From Rhyacichthys aspro (Eukaryota > Chordata > Actinopteri > Gobiiformes > Rhyacichthyidae): a DNA stretch of 64,000 nt. The DNA is taken from assembly GCA_036850595.1 (NCBI GenBank), contig CM072156.1:6751441-6815440 (forward strand). The letters are read 5' to 3'. This document shows, in pieces, positions 25,613 to 39,300 of the stretch. Position 1 is the first letter of the stretch. The number at the start of each line of letters is the position of its first letter. A program made the translations under genes and the position numbers. Below the pieces are notes generated by a model, which saw only the letters and a list, made by a program, of their open reading frames with translations, ran no database searches and was not told where the DNA came from.

Positions 25613-28600
25613 CTAATATCTGGGGTAAAGCACACGCTGGATGTGCCCATCAGCTTTTTTTGTGTCCAGCCACTTTCCACACTGAAAGATGGTAGTCACT
25701 GAGTTGGCAGTGTTGGTCACCTCAACACACTGTAAATACCACCCACAGTTCGATCCGCTGTTGTCGTGCTCCACTTTGATCCGCAGTAACTCCCCGAGGT
25801 CCAGCATCTCCACAACAAACCGATCCGTCTGCCCTCGTTCGAAGAGGTTGCGGAATTTCTGTCGAAGGTGCCGCTTGCCTGAGTCACCGTTGACGCCGTA
25901 AAGGGTGATGAAAACGTTGGCGTCTGTTCCGGCGCCTTTAACGTCCCCCGTGATGACGATGATCTCATACTTGACAGGCACCAAGTTGCGGACTTTACTT
26001 GCGAAGCTCTCAACTGATTTGTAGCACTCAAATGTCAGGAACTGGTCCTTTTTGGCTGCCAGCGAAATTCTTGCATCACAGTGGAAGAAATACCTAAACA
26101 GAAGAGAAGGTAGTGAGTCACATTTGTATCTACAGGCCCTCGATGTGACATTTCAAATAAAATATAGATGTTGTATGCGATGCTACTCACTTGTTCCCGA
26201 GCTCCTTTTCTGTCACTACTACCTCCATAACGTGCCAAATGATTTCACTCTTTGGCTTCTTGCCATCTTTTGTTATGTGGCCGAGGCAGATGCCAGCAAT
26301 TTCTCCAACGTGTTTGGATGAAAACTCAAATGTGTCGGTGGCACCGCTGCAAAAGGGCAAAAAGTTAGAACAGTTCTTGTTTTGAATAATTAAATGGTCT
26401 GGTTTGAGGAGAATCTTTTGCATGTCTCATGGGATTAGCTCTCCTGAGAGCTGAGACTTGGAGAACAGAAAGTAAGACGAGATAAAAGAGAAAAGAAAAA
26501 CAAAATGTGGAAGAGAAGAGATTATGTAAACCACAGAATAGGGTCTTTACTGTGCATTCAGCACCTAGACTCTTTGAAGACCTACCATAAGAACTTCTTT
26601 TTCTTATTCTCCAGAACAAACTCCTTGGAACGAGCTTTTCTTCCTTCTAATGCAATCCAGGCATTTTCTGTGGTAGATGCATCATCTGTATTTGCAGTTG
26701 TTGTGGCAATTTCATATTCTGTAGAAATGCAGAGAAACAATTTATTGTACTTGCAGGATTATTATCTGCAATGATGAAATGACTTAAATGAGTTTGTACT
26801 GACTGGTTTTGTCACTGAGATCTATAGAGTCATTGTTGGCACATGCTAGCTCTCTGATTATTTGTCCGTCATCTTCATTTTTAGCCAACCATCGATCACA
26901 GGGGAATCTAAAGGTCTCGTCCATGGTCTCATCTTTCACATCGATATACTCTAGGTGCCAGCCTGGAGCAGGGCCTGTTCACAACAAACCACACATTAAT
27001 GCCCTCTACACATGCATGCATTAGTGTTTAATTTAAAAGGTAATCAATTTTTACACTATTAGCTAATCATCATTATCCTTGTTGTGACAAAGTGCTCGTC
27101 CCCTCTCACCTTTGTTATCATGCCACACTCGGACCTTGGACAGTTCTCCCAGACTGAGAATGTCAGGAATTCTGAAGACATCTTTCCCTTTACGTTCAAA
27201 CTTGTTCCTGTTGGTGCCCTCCTTCAGCGGCAGAGTCCCAGTGTCACCGTACTCACCGAACACAATCAGGAACACATTGGCATCAGTGCCAGCACCTGAA
27301 ATATCAGGGAATAACAATTCATATTTAATTATACACACATACAAGAAGTTATTTAGTCTGTGATTTGATAAATGTCATGTGGCCCACCTCCAACATCACT
27401 GGTCTGGACTTGAATGGTGTATGTAGTTGTCTCCACCATCTCCTCCTCGTCTACTACAGCTGCCAGCTCACACACCTTAATCCTCTTTGGCCCTTTGGTC
27501 TTTGATAACCAGTTCGAGTAGGTGAACTCATACACCTCCTCTGTACTTAGATTCTTCATCAGGATCTAAAAATGTATCAGACAAAATGTAATGGAAAATA
27601 TCCACAGCGCTCATTAAAAACAAAACCTATATTTGATTTGAATTTACCTTGTCAAGAAACCAGTCGGGCCGGCTCCCAGTGCCGTCAATCCGAACTCTGA
27701 TCTTCTTCAGAGGAGCAATGTCATCTATTTCCAGACTGAAAGTGTCTTCCTGGTCTCTTTCAAACCTTTATAGAAAATATTAATACTAACATTAAACCAC
27801 TGATCAGTTTTAATAAAGTTAACAGTTATTGAATGACTGACCGATCTCCATTTTTAGGCAGCAGCACTTCCTCATTGCAGCCATTGGCTCCATACACAGT
27901 CAGAAAAATGTTGGTATCAGTCCCTGCATACTGAGTGTCACCTGTGACAACTGTTACTGAGTAAACCACCTAGAATATCAAAATAGTAGAGACAAATCCA
28001 ATTTTTTTACACCACATTTACTGAAGCCTTTCCAGAGCATCGTACTTTAGTTCGAGTGACTCACTTTGCGGTTGATGTTGATCGTGCTGGAGTCCAACAC
28101 ATTGAACAGTCTGGCAGTCAGACCATCTCCCCTGTCCTTAGCCAGCCAGCACTTACTTGGAAAGATGTACTTGATACCTTTGGTTGGCACGGCAACCGAC
28201 AGCTCATCCACCAACCAGCAGCTCTCTGGTGTGACACCGTTATGGCCGAGCTGAGAAGGAGACAGGATAAGAGGAGGAATGAGGAGACAGTGGCACAGGA
28301 ATGCATTTACATCCTTTGATTTGATTTAAAGCACTGATACAATTAATAATTACTGAGACAGGATGATTTTAAACATTTATCACGACTGCATGAGTAGAGG
28401 CAGTAGAAAAGAGACAGTTTCACAGATTCTCACTTCCACGCGCTTGATCTCTCCTACGTCTGTTCCGTAGCACACAAAGTGCTCCATGGAGCCGGCTGCG
28501 AAGGCTTTCGTTCCCTCCGGCAGGTCCAGCCACAGTCGGTCTGTCTCGGTGTCATTCGCACCCAGGATGATGACATACACCCTGGCTGTAGTACTGGCAT

Positions 28601-31600
28601 CGCGGTCAGAGCCAGTGGACAAGGTGAAGTGGTAGGGAATGACTGAAAAGAGAAGAGCATAAATACAATAATATATTTTTATATTACCTCACATTTTGAC
28701 TTTATGTGGCCCAAGACCATAAAAATGACTGACTGGAGAAGAAGGCTGGAGCGCTGAAAATGTATTAAGGTGAAAGAACATAAGGGTCAGAGGCTTTAAA
28801 AGCTATTCATAAACTATTTTACAGGCACCTTGGATTGATAATTGTTAAGTGAATTAACAGCTAAGTGACATGAAAAACTCAAATGATTGCCTCACTATAA
28901 ACCATGTTATCTACACCAAAGCTAAAGTAGGAAAACAAAAATCTTTCCTACTAAAAATCTGTGGTTGCCAAATGGTCCACTAATACACTTCCTAAACGGG
29001 CAGTGTTTATCTGTGAAAAAATAAGACCTTAAGACGTCATCAAGGCTTTATTATCAAGGATTTTAATAGATGAGAATTTTCAGTCCTGAACGGGAGCTTT
29101 GGTCAATCACAGCTCACTATCATAAAAAGAGGACCCTCTTTTGTCAACACAGCTTGTTAATAATGAAATAATGACTGCCAATGAAACAGAGTGTTTATTT
29201 ATAGATGAATATGTGTTTTTACCCAACAAAACAGCCCAAAAAAGCCCAAATTCAACTACATAGTTGTAAATGAGGCAGAAATAATTTTTGGATGCGTCTG
29301 TGGAGCTAAAGGTTTACAGTAAGCTTTAACCTTTAGCTTGGTGTAATGTATTAGTATTTTGTGGAGGACAAATTGGCCAGGTTTTATTTTTTTAAATAAG
29401 AGAAAATCAGAAAAGGTCCTTAGGCTGCTTTTGAGGGTGAGTCTCTCTGAGACTGGGACGGCAACAAGAAAATCAGATTGTGCCACTTAAAGCCAATGTG
29501 CTTAGAGATATTGTCATCGTTAAGATAAACTGGCACTAAAGTGATCTAGAGTCTTTTCAGATGCTATTAGCAGCTATTTCAGTACTTTTGTGACTACACT
29601 CAACAAAGACGTCACTACTTGAAACCTGAACATTATTAACAAAGACTGTACCACTTATTTGTTCACAAATGTGTCTTTGGGCTTTTAGGTTAATCCTACA
29701 CCATTGTATTCAGTCTTAAGTTGAAAGTGATACTGGTTGTTACTGTAACTGTTACTGTAAGAATACTGCTGCAGCTTTTACAGACAAGTTCAGGAGTAAT
29801 CAGGAGGTTAACATAAAGGCAATGGGTCTTGACTTAAAAAAACTTAAAATGCTCCTTTGATTCTTACTTGGACCCTCTTCAACTACTGCCGCCTTTTTCT
29901 TCTTTTTCTTCTTATTGGCGTTTCGATCCAGCCCCATCTTGGCCTGGGCCAATTTCTTCGTGTTTGGATCAGTGTTCCTTTCACCCTCATATCCCTAAAC
30001 AAGACACAACGACATTAAAAATGAATGAAATCTACATCATAAAACAGAACTATTCATGTTCAACTCAATGGACCTTAACAAAGAAGGTCCTCGCGATCTG
30101 TTTGTCCTCTTTCTTTGTCGACAGCCAGCGCTCACAGAGGAACATATAAACCTCCTCTGTTTCCACATCCATCACCTCCACCTGGTCCAAGTACCAGTCC
30201 GCACTGACCATGGAGTTATCATGACGAATTAATATCTTGTACACTTGTCCCAGGTCCACGGCTTCGATAGTGAACTTATCCACCTGAAAAGACCGAGAAT
30301 GAACAGTTACTTATAGTATTTACACAAACAGATAAGTTAGGTCTTGTTTACCTCTCCTCTCTCAAACTTGTTCTTGTTGGTCTCAGATTTGGCCAGTTTG
30401 CGCTCCCCGGTGTCTCCCAGGTCCCCATAGATTGTAAGAAAAACGTTGGCATCAGTTCCTGCTCCGTACATATCTCCGGTCCTTACAGACACTTTGTATG
30501 TGTGAGCTGCGATACGAAAAGACATCCAAGATTAATAATTAGCAGCCGGCAATGCAACTTTTAAGAGTCAAATACAAACTTTAATTGGTATATGTTATGT
30601 TTTACAGAATTTAACTCAGCTTGCGATTTTTTTTGTTAACAGTTACTGGTTAAATACAGTGTTTCCCAAACCAATTTCCTGTTTCTAGTTAAATGTCATA
30701 TAAAACATCAATTTTTGGTAATTTTTATATTCTAAATCACTTTATTAATCCCCAAAGGAAAATTCAATTGTTCTTCAAATGAACTGATTCTTTATCTGCC
30801 ATAGACTAATTGATTGTACAGTTTTATGGCAGTCAGGAACAGCTCACTGATCTCAGATGTCCACTGGCTGCTCTCTGTTATTTAAAAGCACAATGCAGGA
30901 GATGGTCCATGTTTAGTATAGCATCCGTCCTATTATGTGTTTGTTGCTCTATTGCTTAAACCAGAGTCTCCAAACTTTTAAAGCAGACAGTATCTTTTCA
31001 TTTAATGCATATAGACTACCACATACCCTCTTTTCATAGTTTTTTCAGTCTTTTCAGTTCTGTTCAGTGCCATTCATTATTTGAATTTGCAATGAGGACT
31101 AAAAACATTATGTAGATGTATCTATTGTATTTTGGGAATGGGGACAAAAAGAAGTTTGTGGCCACTTTTAAACATTTGGTTTCAATAATTCATAACATAA
31201 ACATACTTTCCAAAGCATCTTCGACCTCTGTCTCTGTTGTTTTCAGTTTTCCATCTCGGAGTAGTTTCTCTGTGATGATATCCGACGGCACCAGCTCCCT
31301 CACGGTCTCACCGTCGTCCTCAGATTTGGCAAGCCAGCATTCACAGGGAAAAATGGTTGTTTCCGAACCCTGTAATTAAACAGAAACAAATGTCCAAACT
31401 TGGTCCAGCTGCATCTGTTTTAACACTGTACAAAGTATCAAAGAGACTGGGAGAACTAAGAGCCAAAACATGATAAAATATGTATGTGTTCATTTGTGAG
31501 GGCACAGTGAAAGAAACACTTAATAATGCACTTATGTCTGTACAGAGTATTTTTATCTACCTTCCCTTTCCTAAGCTGTCGTCTGATTTCCACTCTATCA

Positions 31601-33301
31601 AGGTGCCATCCCGGGTTGGTGCCTCTGTTGTCGTGTCCTATTCTGATCTTCTCTATAACGTCACCCACATCCTCCAACTGTGGAAAGACAACACAGTATT
31701 TACAGAGCTGCAGCTACCATCTCAAAGGCTCTAAGCTTCAAATCCTTCCACATACCTCCACAATGAACATATCTTCAGCTCCCCTCTCAAAGTAGAGCCG
31801 GCGTTCTCTTTTGTTGACGCACAGGTGCTTCTGCTGTGTGCACACTCCCTTCTGTCCATACAGAGCTATGAAGACGTCAGCGTCAGTCCCGGCTCCAAAC
31901 ACGTCGCTGGTAAATATCTTGATCTCATAAGGCACAACTGAAATAAAAGAAGGTTTTGTTTATGAGTTGGCCTATACAATGCATCAGGGTTACTTTACTG
32001 TTATTTGTTCAGCTAGTTTTTGAATAATAACATGACTAAGGTCAAAAAGGCAAAAAGTAGACATAGGGTGTGGAGAGGAAATATAGACCATGTGCTTCAG
32101 TGTTTTAACTCCTAGAAAAACAAGAGAACTATTTTTTGGCTGACATTGCTTGTAAAAAGTGTATTAAACAAAATACTTTTTTCAGTAATAGATAACCACA
32201 CTTGTTCACTCTTTACTCACATGGCGTGTAGTATTCAGTCTGTAACTCTGCAGGATAAAGATCTCTCACTATGGCACCATCATCCTCTCCCTTGTCCAAC
32301 CAGCGGCCACATGGAAACCGTAGTCTTTGGCCCTGTGAGGGGGCGTCGATCTCAACCCAGTCCAAAAACCAACCAGCTGAGCCTCCTGAGACAGAAAACA
32401 GAATAAAGATTACTTCTTTTCACAGTAGCTCCTTGCTTTCACTCAGCACAGTTGCACTGACCTGAGTTGTCATGTCCAATCCGAAGCTTTTCCAGGTCAC
32501 CTAAGTCCACCGCCTCTAGAGTGAACTCGTTGATCATCCCCTGCTCAAACTTATTCTTGTAGTTCTTACAAGCTTTAAGGTTGACAATACCTGTGACCAG
32601 CATAACAAATGAAACACAAACCTGTAGCTCTGCCGGAAAAATACTAATGAAGTTAGTGGTGCAGTGTATCTTACCTGTATCATCATTTTCACCAAAAAGG
32701 ATGGCAAAAACATTGGCATCGGTGCCGGCATACTCCTTTTCTCCTGTTTTTATTTTCAGAGTATATGTAGTAGACATGGCTGCAAGATAATTTTTAAATG
32801 TCAGTCTTCTAATCCTTTTATCTTCACACCAACACACTGCACTACACCTGCGTTTCTCAGCACTGTTCTGTTTACTACTAGAAAAGCAGTCTCTTTTATC
32901 CTACGCCTGTACTAACACATGACAGAGCTTTGAAATGGGTTTTACATTTTTGTTCGAGTCCCAGTTTGGCACCAGTCCCCTCTTCGTCATCCTCCTTCCA
33001 CATAAAGGCCTCATCCACAGGCACCAGCTCTCTTGCTATCTGCCCATCATCCTCATCCACAGCTAACCAACGATTACAAGGGAAGAAATACCTGAAATAT
33101 ACGAGATGGTACTGATCATAACCATATACCATACTAGAACTGAATCAAGCAAGAGTCTTTCACAAACGTTGTATCATCCTTTGTGTCCACTATCTCCACA
33201 CGATCCAGATACCAGGATGAATAAGATCCGGAGTTGTCATGGCGAATGCGTAGCTTTTTTAGAGGGCCCAACTCAATAGCTGTCACAGTGAAAACATCCT
33301 C
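25613..33301 (-). other. loxhd1: loxhd1 coding exons 22-42 (coordinates)
   Basis: Exon coordinates in transcript order: 22 33168-33301; 23 32946-33091; 24 32675-32779; 25 32462-32590; 26 32221-32385; 27 31756-31937; 28 31561-31677; 29 31207-31369; 30 30352-30506; 31 30074-30283; 32 29868-29994; 33 28434-28642; 34 28065-28250; 35 27842-27969; 36 27648-27765; 37 27388-27565; 38 27110-27295; 39 26804-26974; 40 26586-26718; 41 26191-26346; 42 25613-26093. All lengths keep phase. Exon 32 is a linker with seven consecutive lysines, between modules 11 and 12. Modules 12 and 15 have lost the GAGTDA loop (ASTTA and ASTTE instead). The last exon holds nearly all of module 16 and ends in YPRY. Confidence 0.9.
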
Positions 33302-36300
33302 CTGAAAAATACAGCATCCGGAGAGACTGCTCAGACAAAAAAAAATCATTGGAGTCCCACTGCCTTCCTCCCTCTGCAGGACATTTACAATCAGCACAGA
33401 GCAACATAACAGACTACATACCCACTGTTCATTGAAGCACTGCAAAAACATACAGGGGGCAAAAGTTTCTTTTGCCAACAAGCATACTGCTGAACCACGT
33501 GAACAGTATGTATTTGGCCTCTTAATTAAATGCACACTTATCCAAATGATGGTTATGGTTTTATAGTTTATACAAAGTCCATAGTATGGATTATCATTGT
33601 TAATATAAAGCTGCCTGATGCATGGAAGAAGCACTATTTAATGTTTATGTGACGGATAAGGATGAGTAATACAATGAGAGCACTATAAACTTCTCCTAAT
33701 TGTTTTTCCATTCTCTATAAAGAGAGAATGGAAAAACACTGTGGATTTGAGTTGGATTTTTAAGGAGCAGCATAAACAGACACAGATTAACTGCCTCTGA
33801 AAGCAACTGGATAGACAAGGAACTCAGACAACAGGGAACAGGAATAGACCGGGTCTGGATCAACTAAATTGGAAAAACATACAGCCAATAAGAGAAATAA
33901 AGCACTGCATAAATCCCACCTGGATTGGGATGGTTTTGACAGGATGTTTACCTACTGGAAATCACAGTGAACGGAACAGAAACTGTCTACTTCGCAAAGT
34001 GATTAGATCTGACTAATCAGGCAACTATACACTTTGATTGAGGTGTTTTTATTTAATTAGATTAGATTCTGTTTCTTTCGGTGAAGATATTTAAACACTA
34101 AGAAAGCCATTCTCTGTGAAAATAAAACTATTCACGATCATGTGGTGTACGCTGCAAGAGTAATGTCAGACTGAATAATTCACAAGTTCGAATTAAGTAA
34201 TGAGTAAAAGTAGGGCAGGTTCAATGACACACTGGACTGCTCTCCGCCACAGCTGGCTCGTCTGCAGGAGCGCTTGTAATCCTATCAGAATACACTCCCA
34301 CACACACCTCACGGCTGGCTCATGTTGCATGGAAGTGCCTGAGTCTTTGACTAACTGCAGTATTATTTCAACAGTATGTTTTCCAAGAGGGGAACCCCTG
34401 CACAGTCAAGTCCAAGTATTCATTTAAATGGCCTAAATGAATTAGGGGCAAGGAGAAGGTGAGTGAATTCCTAAGTTGACAGTAAAGGGAACTGTTTATC
34501 ATTTAGAGAATCAAAAGTTAATCAGTGCTAGCAGACACTCTAAAGTTCACCAACAAAAACAGACAGTGAAACTGGCTTAAGGCAGGAAAGTTAATGCCCA
34601 GTGCCTATTAACCCTCGGGGGAATGCCAATAAAGCCACAGCTTATTGAGCTCAGTTTGTATCAGAAAGCCACCGCAGTAAAGCCATAAATCCACACCATT
34701 TGGAGGGTTTCAGATTGTTGGCTGAGTTTTATTTCTGCCAGAGCCAGATTCTGCACTGCTGTAGCTCACCCTCCATCTAGTGGTGCAAAATGATATCAAA
34801 CATTGTCAGGCATTCAAAATTTGTCTCATAATAATGCCTTCTCTCAGTAATTAGAATATAGTTTTAGTTGCACTTAAAAGCTAAGTGGGTTATAAATTGT
34901 GATTACCAGTCATACCTGCCCCTTTTCAAATTTATTGAGGTTGTTAGAGCTCTTGAGATAGCGCTCTCCGGTGTCTCCTTTTTCTCCATAAATATTAACG
35001 AAGACCTTGGCGTCAGTCCCAGCGCCCATCATGCCACCAGTGAAGACGCTCACTTCATAGGTGTTAACTGTCAAACAATGAAAAGGATGAATTACTAACA
35101 CCTCTTTAACCTCTCGTCCGGCCCAAGGAACTGTGTCAAATGGAACTACAAGTGGGCCACATCACTAAATCAGATCATACTGCGTGCTTGCAAATATGTT
35201 TGTGTATTAGAGGTTTTGTGTATGTTGTATTTTTTCATTTCATTACACATTTACAAGCATGGGAAATAAACCTACACATTCTAACTTGTATTAAACTTAG
35301 TAGATGTAAAATCCAAAAGAGTTATACCTTCAAGATCCTCTGCGTCCTCCGGCAGTAGCTCCACCACGAGCTCTCCGTCCTCCTCACCCGCAGCCAGCCA
35401 CCGAGAACAGGGGAAATGATAAGTGTGCACCACCTCCTGCAGTTCTTCTCCCTCGTCCTCCTCGTCCTCCTCTTCGTCTTTTTTCTTTTTCTTCTTCTTC
35501 TTCTTGTCGTCCTTTTTCTTCTCTTTGGGCACCATGGCCATGATCAAATGTTTGACATCCACAGTTTCCAGAAACCAGCCAGCACCGATCCCCGAACCGT
35601 CATGACCGATGCGGATTTTGAAGATATTTCCAATGTCTTTGGCCTCTATCTGTGGATGGTAACAACAAGAGCTAACAAGATTGGAGCGTGAACGTTTTCT
35701 TTTACAGCTTAAAAGTGAAAAATTACCTTAAAAATTTCTGTTGTATTTCGCTCAAAATTGTTGGATCTGCTTTCGAGGATCAGAACTTCTGTTTTCCCTT
35801 TGTCCCCATACATCTGAATGAAAACTCTGGCGTTGGTGCCGGCAAATGTCACGTCTCCAGTCAAGACGGTTATCTCATAATTAATTACTGGTAAAGACAG
35901 AACAATCAAATGTATACACAGCTAATTAAATACTGTATAGACAATCGAATAAAAAACTACACTGAAACCAAGTACACTATACGAGTAGAACTGTCAACAC
36001 ATTTTAACATTCAGCAAAGAGCAAGTAATGGTAATGTATTTTGCTGTGTGTTAATATTTCAGTTCACACGTGGCTTACATTGCTCCATGTCCAGGATTTC
36101 ACTGGGATAGATCTCCACCTCTGTCTTGCCATCAGCCTCATCTTTGCAAAGCCAACGGTGACTGGGGAACATATAATGCCATCCGTGGACTGGCACCATG
36201 ATCTGAACACTGTCCAAAAACCAGCCGGCCCGCATGCCCACGTTGGTGTGGCCAATCATCAAACGATTTATCTGTGTTAAGGAAAAAAAGATAGAACCGT

Positions 36301-39300
36301 TTTTGTTGCCTCACAGTTGTTTAGAGTTAGTCTTAACTTGACATCTACAATCTTTCTTACCAAAAATATAGTGTTTAGTAAATATGCCTAAAATTTATGT
36401 ACAGATATATGACTTGCAAAAATCATAAAGCACACGAATAAAAAGAGAGGCCCATGTGTCATCCAGCTTAAATTTGCAGTTTATTGTCCATCCATTATTT
36501 CATTACAACAGGATCATTTTATTACTTTTGTTAGCACTGTGTACAAAGATATTGCCCACCATTTTATTGTTAATGTGGTGCTATCTTTAACCGATTGTCC
36601 CATTAGCCCTGGTTCATCTGTCTTGACTGAGTTACCTGCCCAATATCAGAGGTGTCCACAGTGAAGATATCAACACGACCCATCTCGAAATAGTTGCCCA
36701 GGTTGTTGTCGGAGACCACTAGCATCAACTTACTGGTGTCCCCTTTCTCTCCGTAAAGCTTGACAAACACATTGGAGTCCGAGCTGCCTCCGGGGATGTT
36801 CCCAGTCTTGACCGCAATGTGATAGTTCACATCTGACAAACAAAGACACAACCAGTAAGCACCGACGTAAAGACACAATAATCTGGACATGTACAAACTT
36901 CAATTAAACAAACCAATGACTTACTGTACAGACGCTGGCCATCTGTGTGCGGCACTAACTCTCGAACAATCTGTCCATCATCTTCATTGCGATCCAGCCA
37001 TCTGCAAAGGCACATTAAATTAAAAATACACTGCTATACTATTTGTACATATGTTCTTTTTCTGTATCCAAATCGGTTCATCTCACCTGTTGCAGGGGAA
37101 CTCTACAGCGTGAGCCTCTGCTTGCCCCTCCTCCCGCACAACCACTTTATCAAGAAACCAGCCGCAGCCTCCACCTTTGCCGTTGTGACCGATCCTGGCC
37201 CTGCGAATCTGCCCGATGGACACGGCTTCAATCAGGAACTCGTCCAGCTGAGAGAGCAGAAAAAACATTGTTTACTTGTGTGCGGTCATGTGACACAATG
37301 CAAATGAAAAATTTATTAGACTATTTATTACACTGTGGCTGCACAATGTATCACAAATTTGTCATTATCAAAAATATTATCTATCGCAAAGGATAACTTG
37401 TTTTGCAGTATTGTTATGGTCTTCCATTTAACAGACTTTTACTTTTAAATCATTGTCCAAACAAAGGCCTAAATCAAAGTTTATACCTCTTTAGTCCTGG
37501 TTACTCCTGGTTTACAATTTAATGTTGATTTAACCCCTGTTTGACAAGTGGAATTAGTTCAGTATTTATTAGTATTTCTTTATATTGTCTAGATCATTGA
37601 ATTTTTTACTATTTAAGGAGTGTTCAAATATCACAGGTCATATCATTATCCCAGTATTTAAAATAAATATTGCATATTATATTGCACTTTGCTAAAATGG
37701 TGCAGCCCCAGTTTAAATCTGTGTGTACCCACGTTTCCTTTCTCAAACTTGTTGACATTGTTTTTGCAGTTGATCAGCTCCCGATCTCCAGTGTCTCCTT
37801 TGTCTCCCATCAAGTTTATAAACACAGACGCGTCTGTGCCACTGCCGCCGACCGTCCCTGTGCAGACCGTCACTCTGTACTTTATCACTGTGACACAGAA
37901 CAAACATAATGGCAATTAGTGTAAAAGACTTGTTGACAACTACCAGATCCATGAGGCACACAGTTTCAGGGTGTGCGTACAGGTAAGAGGCTCATCTATT
38001 AGTTCTCCAGTAGAAGGAAGCTCCCGCACAACTTCATTGTCATCTTCATTGGAGTCCAGCCAGCGCTCACAAGGGAAGGTGTACTTCTCCTTTGTTAATG
38101 TCTTCATGATTGTGCACTGAGAACATACAGTACGTTTAATTTTTTTCTTTTGGTCGTTTATATGCTGTTTTGTTTGAACTGACCACCCTTGTAGTTCAGG
38201 CTAATAAACTGCAATAAAACACTAATTTGAAACAATTAAAAGCAACACAACATTAAATTTCACCTTACTGAGGTGCCATCCTGCAAAAGGGTTTCGCTTC
38301 TCATGCCAAATACGCAGTTTGGTCAACTTTCCCATATCAGGCAGCTCAACCTGTGACGATAAAGCATGACTGACACATGACAACATAATGATGAGGTATT
38401 AGTGATTCCAAATGTGGTACTTGCCATAAACCTGTCTATCTGCCCTTGCTCAAAATTGTCAGTTTTGTTGTCCAGTCGGATCTCATCTGATTTCCCTTTC
38501 TCGCCATAAACCTGGAAGGAGATGTCTGCGTCTGTCCCTGCGCCAGGCAGGTCTGACGTCCAGATCCACAGGGACCATGGATGCTCTATGAATAAACAAA
38601 ATGGCCAATTAAACATCAACTGTTTATATTTTTACTGATAAAGGTATGATTTGATTTAGTTTAGGGTGATCTTACTCTTTTGTCTTTTCTGCCGGAGAGA
38701 CACCATCTCATAGAGCTCTCTCTCGATAAGCCCGTCTCCCTCTTTCTCATCCAACCATTTACTACAAGGAAAAGTCTGCTCTATGCCCGTGAATGGACAA
38801 TACACCACTACCTGTGAACAAACAGACAAGTGGTGCTCATGCGAATCGATCTGTGATGAAAACACGGTACGAACCACGAACCGTGCACTGTACCTTTTCA
38901 CAGAACCACCCTGAACTGACTCCTCCGTTGTCATGTCCGATAGTGACTCTGCTCAAGGGGCTGAGGAGAGCTGCGATCTCCACTGTGAAAATGTCTGTCA
39001 GGCCACGCTCAAACTTTCCTCCTTCTAAAAATACCTGAAAATGTAGCAAGGAAAGTGAAAACAATGCATTTCATTTTCAATTTTTACAGTAAGTGGACAG
39101 TATCCCATTGAATTTGAATTTTTAGTTTTACAGGAAGTATTTCCACATGATATGATCTCTCTGTATGTACAATATTATAATAAAAAATCTATCATGAGCT
39201 TGTCGATGGAGCCTCTTCTAAAAACCTCCAAAGCTAAAGAGATGGTCATTAACGTCACTGTGATTCAAACTGTGGCCATCAGTGAAGCAGATATTGATAT

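Noticed and set aside
35416..35691. Plus-strand frames with long Leu/Val/Phe or Ser/Phe runs that look like membrane segments
   Set aside because: Antisense of the K/E-rich part of loxhd1 exon 20.
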